A DNA stretch of 45,631 bases from Candidatus Bathyarchaeia archaeon (GTDB taxonomy: Archaea > Thermoproteota > Bathyarchaeia > 40CM-2-53-6 > CALIRQ01): the NCBI GenBank assembly GCA_038843675.1, contig JAWBRV010000011.1, forward strand, positions 1 to 45,631, given 5' to 3'. Positions 1-7,376 of this stretch are shown piece by piece (the first letter of the stretch is position 1; each line of letters starts with the position of its first letter). The notes beneath the pieces were generated by a model. The model was not told the DNA's origin, ran no database searches, and saw nothing but the letters and a program-made list of their open reading frames with translations. Made by a program: the position numbers and the translations under genes.

Positions 1-145
1 ATCCCGAGGTCCCGACGAAGGATTCCATCGCTCGATCATCAAAAGCCGCCTTGGTTAAAAAACATGGGGGGCTGAGGCATGGGGCCCCTTCTTTTCGGGG
101 CCGATGCCCGAAGCCCATTGGCATTTGGAACAGGATGTTCAAGGG

Positions 146-162
146 TTAAAAACTTTAAAAGT
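146..162 (+). promoter_or_regulatory. TATA-type promoter of broken coiled-coil gene copy 1
   Basis: An AT-rich box (aactttaaaa) stands out in GC-rich sequence about 40 nt before the ATG at 200. It has the archaeal TATA form and suggests the 5' half of this decayed copy could still be transcribed. Confidence 0.4.
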
Positions 163-199
163 CCAACGGCGCCTTCATGCGCCAGATCGGTCGAGCCTC

Positions 200-704
200 A
201 TGAGCGAGGAGGAGGTAGTGGCCATAATAAGGCGGAGGCCCGATGCCATAATCGAGGCGTTGGGGAGCCGACCGGAGCTATTGGCCGGCCGCACCATGGG
301 ATAGGTTCGCCACGAAGGAGGACGTGAGGATGATCCTCGAGGCCATGGAGAAGCGGTTCGAGGACCTAAGGGCATATAGCGATAGGAGGTTCGAGGCCAT
401 GGAGAGGCGCTTCGAGGACCTGATGGCCTATAGCGATAAGAGATTTGAAGATATGAACAAGCGCTTCGAGGCGATGGATAAGAGGTTCGAGGATTTGATG
501 GCCTATAGCGATAAGAGATTTGAAGATATGAACAAGCGCTTCGAGGCGATCGATAAGCGCTTCGATGATATAAATCGCAGGTTCGAGGACCTGAGGTATT
601 ACATTGATAAGCGAATCGGGATCGTCGAGAGGCTCCTGGTCGGGTTCAATATACCCATATTGATAGCGGTCCTAGCGACCGCCCTCAAGGCCTTCTTGGG
701 CTAG
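200..704 (+). pseudogene. Broken copy 1 of a coiled-coil, C-terminally membrane-anchored protein
   Basis: The N-terminal part (200-304, starting MSEEEVVAIIRRRPDAIIEA) matches the intact copy at 5238-5612 almost base for base. At about 290-296 roughly 14 nt present in copy 2 are missing, which shifts the frame and ends translation at 304. The rest stays open in another frame (324-704). It encodes heptad-like repeats of the type KRFEDMNKRFEAMDKRFEDL and ends in the same hydrophobic C-terminal helix (FNIPILIAVLATALKAFL) as copy 2. A 75-nt (25-residue) tandem duplication at 411-485/486-560 makes this copy's coiled coil longer. The N-terminus resembles archaeal coiled-coil proteins that in other members carry PD-(D/E)XK-like domains; that is recollection of the family, not something seen here. 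The function is unknown. The 3' half could still be read from the ATG at 330, so pseudogene status is likely rather than certain. Confidence 0.7.
411..560 (+). repeat. 75-bp tandem repeat inside coiled-coil gene
   Basis: Units 411-485 and 486-560 are nearly identical, each encoding a 25-residue block around DKRFEDMNKRFEA. The unit length is a multiple of three, so the duplication lengthens the coiled coil without shifting the frame. The paralogue at 5238-5612 has only a shortened version of this region. Confidence 0.85.
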
Positions 705-749
705 GGGCCATCCAGCGGCCCCAAGAGCTTCATTACATCCAGCGCCGTT

Positions 750-1898
750 TCAACCGATTCTCGCGCGCCGCGATCGCGGGGGCGGAGCCCATCGGCCCGG
801 GTTTAGGATCGCGAGTTGGCTATGCTCGAATAGGATGTCCAAGGCCCTCCTCAGCCCGGCCCGCTCCGGGGGCCGATACCTCCTCAGCCCCGGGTACATC
901 CGGCGCAGGATCTCCCATTCGCCGACCCTCCTTCCGGCCTGTATCCTCCGCCTCCAAGCCCACGTATCCTTGAAATTGGCCAAGTTCCATAGCAGGGCCC
1001 TCAGGACCGCCAATGCCTTCCTTGGCTCGAGGATGGCGAAGCCCGCGATCATCAATAGGCTGAAGAGGAGGTAATTCCTTAGGGCCCAAGCCAGCGATCG
1101 GCCGCAATTCTTCAGGATCGCCCTTAGGAGGTTCCTATGGCAATAATAGAGCTTCTCAGGGCTTATGGCCCTATGGCCCGCCGTCCCGGAGAAGTAATGG
1201 GCGACCTTCGCCATCGGGGCGTAGGCTATCCGATGGCCCAAGAGCCTTAGCCTCCAGGAGAGGTCCGCGTCCTCCGCGTATAGGAAGAACTTCCCGTCGA
1301 ATCCACCGGCCTTTATAAACGCATCGTGCCTTATCAGCGCGGCTCCGCCGCAGAATGCAAAGGGCTCGAACCCGGGGCCGTCGTATTGGCCCCGATCGGG
1401 CTCCCCGCGGCCTATGTCGACGAATCCCCTCCAAAAGGGTATCCCCATCCCCCCAACCGAGTCCAAGCGGGCCGGATCCTCCATCGAGACGAGCTTGCAG
1501 GCCACCGCCGCTATGCTCCGATCCCTCGAGGCCGCATCGACTAAATGCCTCACCCAGCCCGGCTCGAGGACCTCCGTATCGGTATTGAGGAGGGCGACGA
1601 ACTCCGCGTCGATCGCCCTTATGGCTCTGTTATAGCCCTCAGCGAAGCCTAAGTTCCGGCCGTTCGCAACGATCTCGACGGATGGAAAATTTTTCCTGAC
1701 GTATTCTATGGAGCCATCCGAGCTCCCGTTGTCGATGAGGCATATCTCCAAGTTCGGGTAATCGGTTCTGAGGGCGCTGGATAGGCATGCCGGGAGCCAT
1801 TTTAGGCCGTTGTAATTGAGTATCAGGACGGAGACCTTGGGCGGTCGTCCCGATCCCAAGGCCGGATCGGTCCTATCGGCCCTGGGCCCTTCGGGCAT
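750..1898 (-). CDS. Family 2 glycosyltransferase with C-terminal membrane segment
   Basis: A 382-aa GT-A-fold sugar transferase that probably adds a sugar to a surface glycan or lipid-linked oligosaccharide. The N-terminal fold is plain: VSVLILNYNG near residue 22, the acidic pair IDNGSSDGS near 55, and the metal-binding LLNTDTEV near 103. FFLYAEDADLSWRLRLLG near 210 is the acidic acceptor-site motif of rhamnosyltransferase-like GT2 enzymes. A hydrophobic stretch near 275-300 (NYLLFSLLMIAGFAIL) probably anchors it to the membrane. It is the last gene of a minus-strand operon with an ABC exporter, overlapping the ATPase gene by 26 nt, so it probably works on the exported polymer. The donor sugar cannot be told from sequence. 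Confidence 0.9.
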   Translation of the reverse strand: MPEGPRADRTDPALGSGRPPKVSVLILNYNGLKWLPACLSSALRTDYPNLEICLIDNGSSDGSIEYVRKNFPSVEIVANGRNLGFAEGYNRAIRAIDAEFVALLNTDTEVLEPGWVRHLVDAASRDRSIAAVACKLVSMEDPARLDSVGGMGIPFWRGFVDIGRGEPDRGQYDGPGFEPFAFCGGAALIRHDAFIKAGGFDGKFFLYAEDADLSWRLRLLGHRIAYAPMAKVAHYFSGTAGHRAISPEKLYYCHRNLLRAILKNCGRSLAWALRNYLLFSLLMIAGFAILEPRKALAVLRALLWNLANFKDTWAWRRRIQAGRRVGEWEILRRMYPGLRRYRPPERAGLRRALDILFEHSQLAILNPGRWAPPPRSRRARIG

Positions 1899-2631
1899 AT
1901 TCCTCCACCACCGCCCCGGCCTCCCCGAAGCCCGCGACTTCGCCTCCGAGGAGGAATAGGCCCTTATCGCAGAACTCCTTTACTAGGTCGAGGGCGTGGG
2001 ATACGAGGACTATGGTCTTCCCTTCCGCCCTGAACTCCCTGAACTTATCGAGGCATTTGCGCTGGAACTCCATATCCCCGACCGCCAGCGCCTCGTCCAC
2101 GAGGAATACATCCGGGTTCGTTTCAATGGCGACGGAGAAGCCGAGCCTCATCTGCATCCCCGATGATAGGTTCTTCAGCTTTGCGTCCCTGAACCTCTCC
2201 AATCCCGAGAATTGGAGGATCGAATCCATCCGCCCCTTCACATAGCTGTTCCTCAAGCCCATTATCGAGCCGTATACTAAGACGTTCTCCCTGACGCTCA
2301 AATCGGGATGGAACCCTACGCCGAGCTCTAGGATCGGCGCCACCCTACCCTTGACCTCGACCCTGCCCCTATCGGGCCTGAGGATCCTCGCCATTACCTT
2401 GAGGAGGGTGCTCTTCCCGCTCCCATTGGGCCCCACTATGCCCAGCGATTCGCCCTCCCGAAGGGAGAAGCTGACGTCCCTCAGGGCCCAGAACTCCTCA
2501 TATGAGAACGGCCTGCCGCCCAGGATCCCCGCTAGAGCGTCGAGGATCGTATTCCTCCTCTCATGCGGTATCCTGAACCTCTTCCAAAGGCCCTCGACCC
2601 TTATGGCATCGGAGCCGCCCATGGGGATCAA
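1873..2631 (-). CDS. Polysaccharide/teichoic-acid-type ABC exporter ATPase (Wzt/TagH-like)
   Basis: A 252-aa ATP-binding subunit that should energise export of a surface polysaccharide or lipid-linked glycan. It shows Walker A GPNGSGKST (about 67-75), the signature LSSGMQ (about 155), Walker B VFLVDEALAVGD (about 176-187) and the switch VLVSHA (about 210). The DEALAVGD form is typical of the Wzt/TagH/RfbE export class. The C-terminal carbohydrate-recognition domain of some Wzt proteins is absent, so it is the short type. It overlaps the permease gene (2628) by 4 nt and the glycosyltransferase by 26 nt, giving a translationally coupled operon. A downstream ATG at 2622 is an alternative start. 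Confidence 0.93.
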   Translation of the reverse strand: MIPMGGSDAIRVEGLWKRFRIPHERRNTILDALAGILGGRPFSYEEFWALRDVSFSLREGESLGIVGPNGSGKSTLLKVMARILRPDRGRVEVKGRVAPILELGVGFHPDLSVRENVLVYGSIMGLRNSYVKGRMDSILQFSGLERFRDAKLKNLSSGMQMRLGFSVAIETNPDVFLVDEALAVGDMEFQRKCLDKFREFRAEGKTIVLVSHALDLVKEFCDKGLFLLGGEVAGFGEAGAVVEEYARRAQGR

Positions 2632-3389
2632 ACCTCCTCGGCGAATCTAGGCTCGAGCTTGGAGAAGGCGATGGCCCCAAGGGCCAGCAAAAGGATGGCC
2701 TCCAAGAGCGGTATCCCAAAATCCGCCGGCTCGGGGAGAGAGCCCAAGTAGAAGATCTTCCTAGCGCATTGGACGATCCTAGCCATCGGGTTCAAAAGGT
2801 ATAGGCCCAAGTACCTTCCCGGTATCAGGTCGGCGCTGTAGAAGATCGGCGTCAGGAAGAAGCCCGCTTGGAGGGCTATGTCCCAAACCTGGTGGACGTC
2901 CCTATAGTAAACGTTCAGGGCCGAGAGCGGTAGGGAGATGGCGAAGATCAGGAGGAACTCCAGGGCCAAGATCAGGGGCAGCAGGAGGGCGGAGGGGGAG
3001 GGGCGCATGCCCAAGAGGGCCATCAGGGGCAGGAGGGCTAGGAACTCGAGCAAGGAGCCCAAGAGGTTGGCGAGGTTGCTCGATAGGATTAGGAGCCATC
3101 TTGGGAAGTAGACCTTGGAGACCAAGGGGGCGTTGTTGAGCACGGACCAAAGCGCCATCGAGGTCCCTATCGAGAAGAACCTCCAAGCCAATAGGGCGGG
3201 GAGGAGGAAGAGGGGGAAGTTCTCTATGCCCGACCTCAGCAGGGTCGAGAAGACGAGCGTCATTATGCCCATCATGGCCAAGGGGTTCAGGAGCGACCAA
3301 GCGAAGCCTAAGGCCGAGTTCCTATAGCGGAGCTTGAAGTCCTTCGCCGTCAGGGCCTTCACGAGTTCCCAATAGGGCGGCAAGGGCAT
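2628..3389 (-). CDS. Polysaccharide ABC exporter permease (Wzm/TagG-like, ABC2 family)
   Basis: A 253-aa integral membrane protein of the ABC-2 export family and partner of the adjacent Wzt-like ATPase. The N-terminus WELVKALTAKDFKLRYRNS followed by LGFAWSLLNPL is the hallmark of this permease family. About six hydrophobic segments follow, with the conserved NVYYRDV-HQ region near 170 and TPIFYSADLIP near 198. The frame stays open upstream to 3539, but the start at 3389 was chosen because the family-conserved N-terminus begins there. A TATA-like box (about 3416-3426) lies roughly 30 nt before it, which would give a leaderless message. It is the first gene of the operon permease-ATPase-GT2. 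Confidence 0.9.
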   Translation of the reverse strand: MPLPPYWELVKALTAKDFKLRYRNSALGFAWSLLNPLAMMGIMTLVFSTLLRSGIENFPLFLLPALLAWRFFSIGTSMALWSVLNNAPLVSKVYFPRWLLILSSNLANLLGSLLEFLALLPLMALLGMRPSPSALLLPLILALEFLLIFAISLPLSALNVYYRDVHQVWDIALQAGFFLTPIFYSADLIPGRYLGLYLLNPMARIVQCARKIFYLGSLPEPADFGIPLLEAILLLALGAIAFSKLEPRFAEEV

Positions 3390-3415
3390 CGGGGCCCGAA
3401 AGGGCCGATGGGGGA

Positions 3416-3426
3416 TTATAAAAATT
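3416..3426 (-). promoter_or_regulatory. TATA-type promoter of the glycan-export operon
   Basis: Read on the minus strand, aatttttataat is an isolated AT-rich box in GC-rich sequence about 30 nt before the chosen permease start at 3389. Confidence 0.55.
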
Positions 3427-3665
3427 ATCTGCTCGGGGCATGGGGGCGGATGGGCCATGATGCTCCATAAGGGGATCAAACGAGGAGGCGCTTGATGCGC
3501 TTCTATAGGGCCCTCAGCCCTCAGATCTTCGAGCCCCACTTGGCAATCGCGAGGGCGGGTTCGAGGGGATGGGTTTTTCAGTCCCTCGTCGCGATGCGTC
3601 GAGACATTAAAATTCAGATCCCTAAGGCCCGATTATCTTTTAATCTCTTTAGCCTTTTGAAATCC

Positions 3666-3879
3666 TCATCGAATGTGGGCTATATTCGATATCCCGTTTA
3701 CCCCGCAAGCCGCTATGCTGTTGCAGTCGGTGAGGCTGAATGCTATGAACCTATTCCCTCCACCCACCCCTATGGAATCCGGCTCCATGAGGGTTCTTTT
3801 CTATAAGCTCGTCGGACAATTCCTTGGCCATGATCTTGCGCCTCACGCTTTCCTTCGCATAGCGCCATAAGCCCGCCAT
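3666..3879 (-). pseudogene. Small unrecognised protein gene with one frameshift
   Basis: On the minus strand an ATG at 3879 begins MAGLWRYAKESVRRKIMAKE and runs on through a helical segment to about residue 36. The frame then ends early at 3751. A one-base shift in the G-rich tract at about 3766-3775 restores a convincing second half (VGGGNRFIAFSLTDCNSIAA, then CGVNGISNIAHIR) ending in TGA at 3666-3668. Together this gives a protein of about 70 residues. A TATA-like box (ttaaatatg on the minus strand) lies at about 3902-3911, around 27 nt before the ATG, so the promoter looks intact. I do not recognise the family. A homopolymer sequencing error or programmed frameshift could also explain it. 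Confidence 0.5.
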
Positions 3880-3958
3880 CGATATTCCAAGGCCATGGGG
3901 GCATATTTAAGAGCCCATAATCTCCCCTGATCGATTCTTTGCGCCCCTTTCGCCGAAA

Positions 3959-4101
3959 TTCCAATTTCTTTGATTTTATTTGATTTTATTTGATTCCAAT
4001 TTCTTTGATTTTCTTTGATTTTATTTGATTTTTCTGGCCGAGATGGGGCCGGAAATTGGCTCCATTTTGCCCGAATTTGATTTATTTGATTTCGTTTGAT
4101 T
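3959..4101. repeat. Phased TTTGATT iteron-like array with a 35-bp direct repeat
   Basis: The heptamer TTTGATT occurs nine times, at 3969, 3979, 3989, 4004, 4014, 4024, 4076, 4085 and 4095. These are three groups of three, spaced about 10 nt within each group. Positions 3959-3993 and 3994-4028 are a 35-bp direct repeat with one mismatch. The array is very AT-rich inside GC-rich DNA. Helical phasing of T-tracts predicts curved or easily melted DNA. Function is not known. Confidence 0.85.
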
Positions 4102-4140
4102 TCAATCAAGATTTCAAAAAGGGCCCTTTTCGAGACCCCT

Positions 4141-4176
4141 CCCCCCTATAGGGGGGTTCGGCGTTATAATAGCGCC
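4141..4176. repeat. 16-bp perfect palindrome plus adjacent hairpin
   Basis: Positions 4141-4156 (ccccccTATAgggggg) form a perfect palindrome. It is followed by a second dyad, GGCG at 4160-4163 and CGCC at 4173-4176, with an AT-rich loop. These sit 40-75 nt beyond the iteron-like array and may belong to the same element. Confidence 0.8.
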
Positions 4177-4363
4177 GTTATAGAGGGGCCCCAAGCCCCC
4201 GGTGGGCGCGTGTCATATTAGGGCCGCCGCTTCCCCAAAAGCCATTTCGAACGGGGCTCATGGATCGCGAGCGCATTGCTACGGCCGCCATTGGAAACGC
4301 CCTCGAGAGCGAGGGGTCCGCCGAGGGGCTCGGCCATGGGCCTTGAGGGCGGAGCCCCACAAG

Positions 4364-4374
4364 GCTTAAATAAA
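4364..4374 (+). promoter_or_regulatory. TATA-type promoter of frameshifted coiled-coil gene
   Basis: The box cttaaataaa lies about 30-35 nt upstream of the TTG codon at 4404, where the coiled-coil reading frame begins. The spacing suits a leaderless archaeal message. Confidence 0.5.
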
Positions 4375-4403
4375 TTGGGCCCGATGCCGGCCCGGCGATC
4401 CGA

Positions 4404-4735
4404 TTGGCCAAGAGGGTGGCCGAGAAGGCCCCGAGCTGGATTTCAAGGATATTGTTGCCCGAGATCAGGGCGATAGTCAGGGAGGAGCTCTCGAGCCAAT
4501 TAAGACCCATCGAGGCGAAGCTTTTGGCCCTTGAATCGAAGATCGATGAAAGGTTCGGGGCGTTGGAGGCGAGGATATCGGCCCTCAATTCCAAGATAGA
4601 TGAGAGGATGCGGCCCTAAGGACCGAGATGATCGCTAGGTTCGACTCGATCGAGAGGAGGCTGCCCCTAATCGAGAGGATGGCCCAGATAGAGGCGAGGA
4701 TGGAGAGGCTCGAGAGGCAGATGGGGATCCATTGA
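4404..4735 (+). pseudogene. Frameshifted small coiled-coil protein
   Basis: From the TTG at 4404 the frame encodes MAKRVAEKAPSWISRILLPE, then a coiled coil with LESKIDERFGALEARISALN, and stops at 4619. A one-base shift at about 4611-4613 continues the same pattern (RTEMIARFDSIERRLPLIER, then MAQIEARMERLERQMGIH) to a TGA at 4733-4735. This gives about 110 residues in all. No catalytic motif is visible. Proteins of this look often occur next to PIN toxins in archaea, and a broken PIN gene converges on this one. The two are on opposite strands here, so a toxin-antitoxin pairing is only a guess. Confidence 0.55.
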
Positions 4736-4749
4736 TCGGGGCGGGCCGG

Positions 4750-5151
4750 GGATTCAAAATGGGCTCCTCCGGGGACCCCCTCGGCATCTCCAATCCCTCC
4801 AAGCGCTTATCGTAGGAAACTAAGGATTCGGCCCTCAAAGACGGCGCCGCCGGGCATTGGATCGCGCGGTCCATATCCAAGCCCTTCCCCAACGCCGCCC
4901 CGACGGCCCTTGCCTCGAGGGGGAGGCGGTGGGGGAATATCCGCAAGCCCTTATGCGCAGCGAGGCTCGAGAGGAAGGCCCTCCGCGAGCCTCCCGAGGG
5001 CGTCCATGACGGCCATTATCGAATGGATGCTGAAATCCGCCAGCGCGCCCTCCTCATCGCCATCCCCGATCCTCCGCAGGAACCCCTTGCAGCCCTCCTC
5101 CCCCTCCCGGCCAGCAGGGCCTCCAGGAATGTTAGCGTCCATCAGGCGCAA
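4750..5151 (-). pseudogene. Frameshifted VapC-like PIN-domain toxin
   Basis: The minus-strand frame from 5151 begins MRLMDANI, the PIN start with its first catalytic Asp, and continues through ADFSIHSIMAVMDALGRLAE. A frameshift near 4975 then interrupts it. The next frame continues RAFLSSLAAHKGLRIFPHRL, GLDMDRAIQCPAA and LRAESLVSYDKRLEGL, which match the second half of VapC proteins (the GLDFDDAL and LVSFDKHF regions). No clean stop follows the expected end. A few residues after DANI also appear deleted compared with normal VapC. By family this would be an RNase toxin; as it stands it should be inactive. No adjacent same-strand antitoxin gene is seen. Confidence 0.65.
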
Positions 5152-5202
5152 ACGCCCCTCAAGCCCCGAAGCTCCCTAGCCCGATGCCGCAGCTCGACCG
5201 GA

Positions 5203-5213
5203 AACCTTTAAGG
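5203..5213 (+). promoter_or_regulatory. TATA-type promoter of intact coiled-coil gene copy 2
   Basis: The sequence aaacctttaagg lies 26-35 nt before the ATG codons at 5238 and 5244, consistent with a leaderless transcript. A similar box precedes copy 1, so the promoter was probably duplicated with the gene. Confidence 0.5.
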
Positions 5214-5237
5214 CCGGCTGGGCCCTGTTGCCCATCG

Positions 5238-5612
5238 ATGGGAATGGGCGAGGAGGAGGTAGTGGCCATAATAAGGCGGAGGCCCGATGCCATAATCGAG
5301 GCGTTGGGGAGCCGACCGGAGCTATTGGCCGGCCTCATGCTCAAGCTCGCCCCATGGGATCGCTTCGCCACGAAGGAGGACGTGAGGATGATCCTCGAGG
5401 CCATGGATAAGAGGTTCGAGGACCTAAGGGCATATAGCGATAAGAGATTTGAAGATATGAACAAGCGCTTCGATGATATAAATCGCAGGTTCGAGGATAT
5501 GAGGTATTACATTGATAAGCGAATCGGGATCGTCGAGAGGCTCCTGGTCGGGTTCAATATACCCATATTGATAGCGGTATTGGCGGCGGCGCTTAAGGCC
5601 TTCTTGGGCTAG
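5238..5612 (+). CDS. Coiled-coil protein with C-terminal membrane anchor (intact copy 2)
   Basis: A protein of 124 residues whose function I do not recognise. Residues about 3-35 form a helical N-terminal domain (EEEVVAIIRRRPDAIIEALG, then SRPELLAGLMLKLAPWDRF). Residues about 45-95 form a charged heptad-like coiled coil (KRFEDLRAYSDKRFEDMNKR). The last 25 or so are a hydrophobic helix (FNIPILIAVLAAALKAFLG), so it is probably tail-anchored with the coiled coil in the cytoplasm. The frame is open from 5184, but the start at 5238 (or 5244) matches both the promoter spacing and the start of similarity with copy 1 at 200-704. The pair shows recent duplication of roughly 350 nt followed by decay of one copy. 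Confidence 0.75.
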   Translation: MGMGEEEVVAIIRRRPDAIIEALGSRPELLAGLMLKLAPWDRFATKEDVRMILEAMDKRFEDLRAYSDKRFEDMNKRFDDINRRFEDMRYYIDKRIGIVERLLVGFNIPILIAVLAAALKAFLG

Positions 5613-6042
5613 GGGCCCCATGCCCATTCTTCATTGCCCATCGCCGAAGAACGGTGCTTCATTGGGGCTCGCTAGGCCCGCCGCTCGCCGCGGACCGCCC
5701 TAAAGGCTTAATGGGGCATCGTATGAGCCTTAGGGAGGCCCCATGCGGGGCACGAGCTTGCTCAAGCAGGGGTTTGGAAGATCGGCTAAAGGGGCGGCAC
5801 TTAATTTCCGCAAAGCAAGCCTTCGGCGACGATGGCATTGGGAAGGGGCAACAGACCCGCCCATCATCCAAAAGCCATTCCGCATGCCCTCACTTACGCC
5901 TCCATCATATCGAACCCCTCGGTTGGGCCGAGCCAGCCTAAAGCCCATTGAGTTGACCGCGGCGATGATTATGCAAGCAGCATTCGCTAAACCCTTTTTG
6001 GAGGGAAACATTATTACGACCTAAAAGGTTTGATGTAAGTCG
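5613..6042. other. Gap without a recognisable gene
   Basis: About 430 nt of mostly GC-rich sequence. The small open frames here do not look like proteins. Near the right end, aacattatta (about 6007-6016) lies roughly 30 nt before the glycosyltransferase ATG at 6043 and may be its TATA box. Confidence 0.5.
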
Positions 6043-7284
6043 ATGATCCCCAAGAGGGCCTTGGCGGCATTGCGCTCCATCATAAATGCCATCGAGGGCC
6101 TTCTCCAACGAGCCGCCGCGAGGGATGGCGGATCCGGAGGGGTCTCGGATCGCCACCTGGATCCCCAACCCTTTGGAGCGAACCTATCGGGATATTTCAC
6201 GGGCAGGTTTGGGATCGCAGCGAGCTCGAGGGCATTCGCCAATGCCTTGAAATTGGCGGGCATACCACATGTTTTGAACAATCTGGTAGCCCCATCCCAT
6301 GGGGAAAGGGTCCCTTTCCCGGAACGGTTCAGCAAGGAAAACCCCTATGCGATAAACTTGATCCACGCAAACGTAGACATGACCGAATGGTTCCTTCGAA
6401 AGATGGGCAGGAAATATTTTCGAAATAAATACAATATCGGCATATGGTATTGGGAGGTCTCCGGATTCCCGGAGAGGTTGAGGCCCGCGTTCGGGCCATA
6501 CGACGAGATCTGGGTCACCAGCTCCTTCACCGCTGGCGCGTTATCGAGGGTTTCCCCGATCCCCGTCGTCAAGGTCCCTTACCCGCTGTATTTGAACGAG
6601 GGGTTGATTGAAGATAGGCCCAGGAGGCTACTGGGGCTCCCTGATGATGCCTTCATATTCTTATTCATGTTCGATTTCCAAAGCGTCTTCGAGAGGAAGA
6701 ACCCGCTGGCCGTATTGGAGGCGTTCAGGAGGGCCTTCGGGGGAGGCGGGGAGGCCATGCTCGTGATCAATTGCATAAATTCCAAAGCCGATCCCCCCTC
6801 CCATAGGGCCTTGATGAGGAGCGCCAGCGGGCTGAATGCGAGGATAATCGATGGCCATTTATCGGATAAATCCTACCTCAACCTGCTATCCGCATGCGAT
6901 TGCTATATCTCCCTCCATAGGTCCGAGGGATTCGGCCTAATAATGGCGGAGGCCATGTATTTGGGGAAGCCCGTGATAGCCACCGGATATTCGGGCAACA
7001 TGGATTTCATGAATGGCGACAACAGCCTATTGGTGAGGTACGACCTCGTGGAGCTCGAGAGGGATTATGGCCCTTACGAAAAGGGGAATGTTTGGGCCGA
7101 GCCGGATGTGGGGCATGCGGCCGAGCTCATGCGATGGGTTTACGAGAACGGGGATGAGGTTGAGGGCATCGGCAGGAGGGCTTCCGAGGACGTTAGGAGA
7201 CTCATGGACCCGCTCGCGGCCTCGAGGGAGATCAGGGAGCGGTTGGAGCATGCATATCGAGGATTTTGCGGCGGGGCTCGCTAG
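6043..7284 (+). CDS. GT4-type glycosyltransferase
   Basis: A 413-aa GT-B-fold retaining glycosyltransferase (glycogen-synthase/mannosyltransferase superfamily), probably building a surface glycan. The C-terminal donor-binding half is clear: FMFDFQSVFERKNPLAVLEA near 205, then CDCYISLHRSEGFGLIMAEA (about 285-305) with the E-x7-E pattern, followed by GKPVIATGYSGNMDF. The N-terminal half contains GYFTGRFGIAASSRAFANAL, the glycine-rich acceptor loop, and WYWEVSGFP. These two features are typical of GT4 enzymes found in surface-polysaccharide loci. It leads a plus-strand glycan set and ends 92 nt before the nucleotidyltransferase. Specificity is unknown. Confidence 0.88.
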   Translation: MIPKRALAALRSIINAIEGLLQRAAARDGGSGGVSDRHLDPQPFGANLSGYFTGRFGIAASSRAFANALKLAGIPHVLNNLVAPSHGERVPFPERFSKENPYAINLIHANVDMTEWFLRKMGRKYFRNKYNIGIWYWEVSGFPERLRPAFGPYDEIWVTSSFTAGALSRVSPIPVVKVPYPLYLNEGLIEDRPRRLLGLPDDAFIFLFMFDFQSVFERKNPLAVLEAFRRAFGGGGEAMLVINCINSKADPPSHRALMRSASGLNARIIDGHLSDKSYLNLLSACDCYISLHRSEGFGLIMAEAMYLGKPVIATGYSGNMDFMNGDNSLLVRYDLVELERDYGPYEKGNVWAEPDVGHAAELMRWVYENGDEVEGIGRRASEDVRRLMDPLAASREIRERLEHAYRGFCGGAR

Positions 7285-7356
7285 CGGAGTCGCAGGCCTA
7301 CAGGAAGCCAAATGACACTTCATTCATCCATTCGAAAGTTTTTTATTCTCTCCTTC

Positions 7357-7374
7357 TTTTTTTTTTAAAAAAAA
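7357..7374 (+). terminator. T-tract terminator candidate
   Basis: A run of ten T (7357-7366) followed by eight A (7367-7374) lies between two glycan genes. Archaeal RNA polymerase terminates at T-rich non-template tracts. The tract abuts the next ATG (7377), so the downstream gene would need read-through, and the 16-bp palindrome at 7359-7374 is also a likely sequencing trouble spot. Confidence 0.45.
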
Positions 7375-7376
7375 GC

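Noticed and set aside
3390-3539. N-terminal extension of the ABC permease
   Set aside because: The extension covers the TATA box and has no membrane-protein character; the family N-terminus starts at 3389.
3959-4101. CRISPR array
   Set aside because: The repeats are 7-nt or 35-nt tandem units with no unique spacers, and no cas genes are in the window.
3969-4101. Replication origin assigned outright
   Set aside because: Iteron-like phasing is suggestive, but no Orc1/Cdc6, Rep or ORB motif was found, so it stays an open finding.
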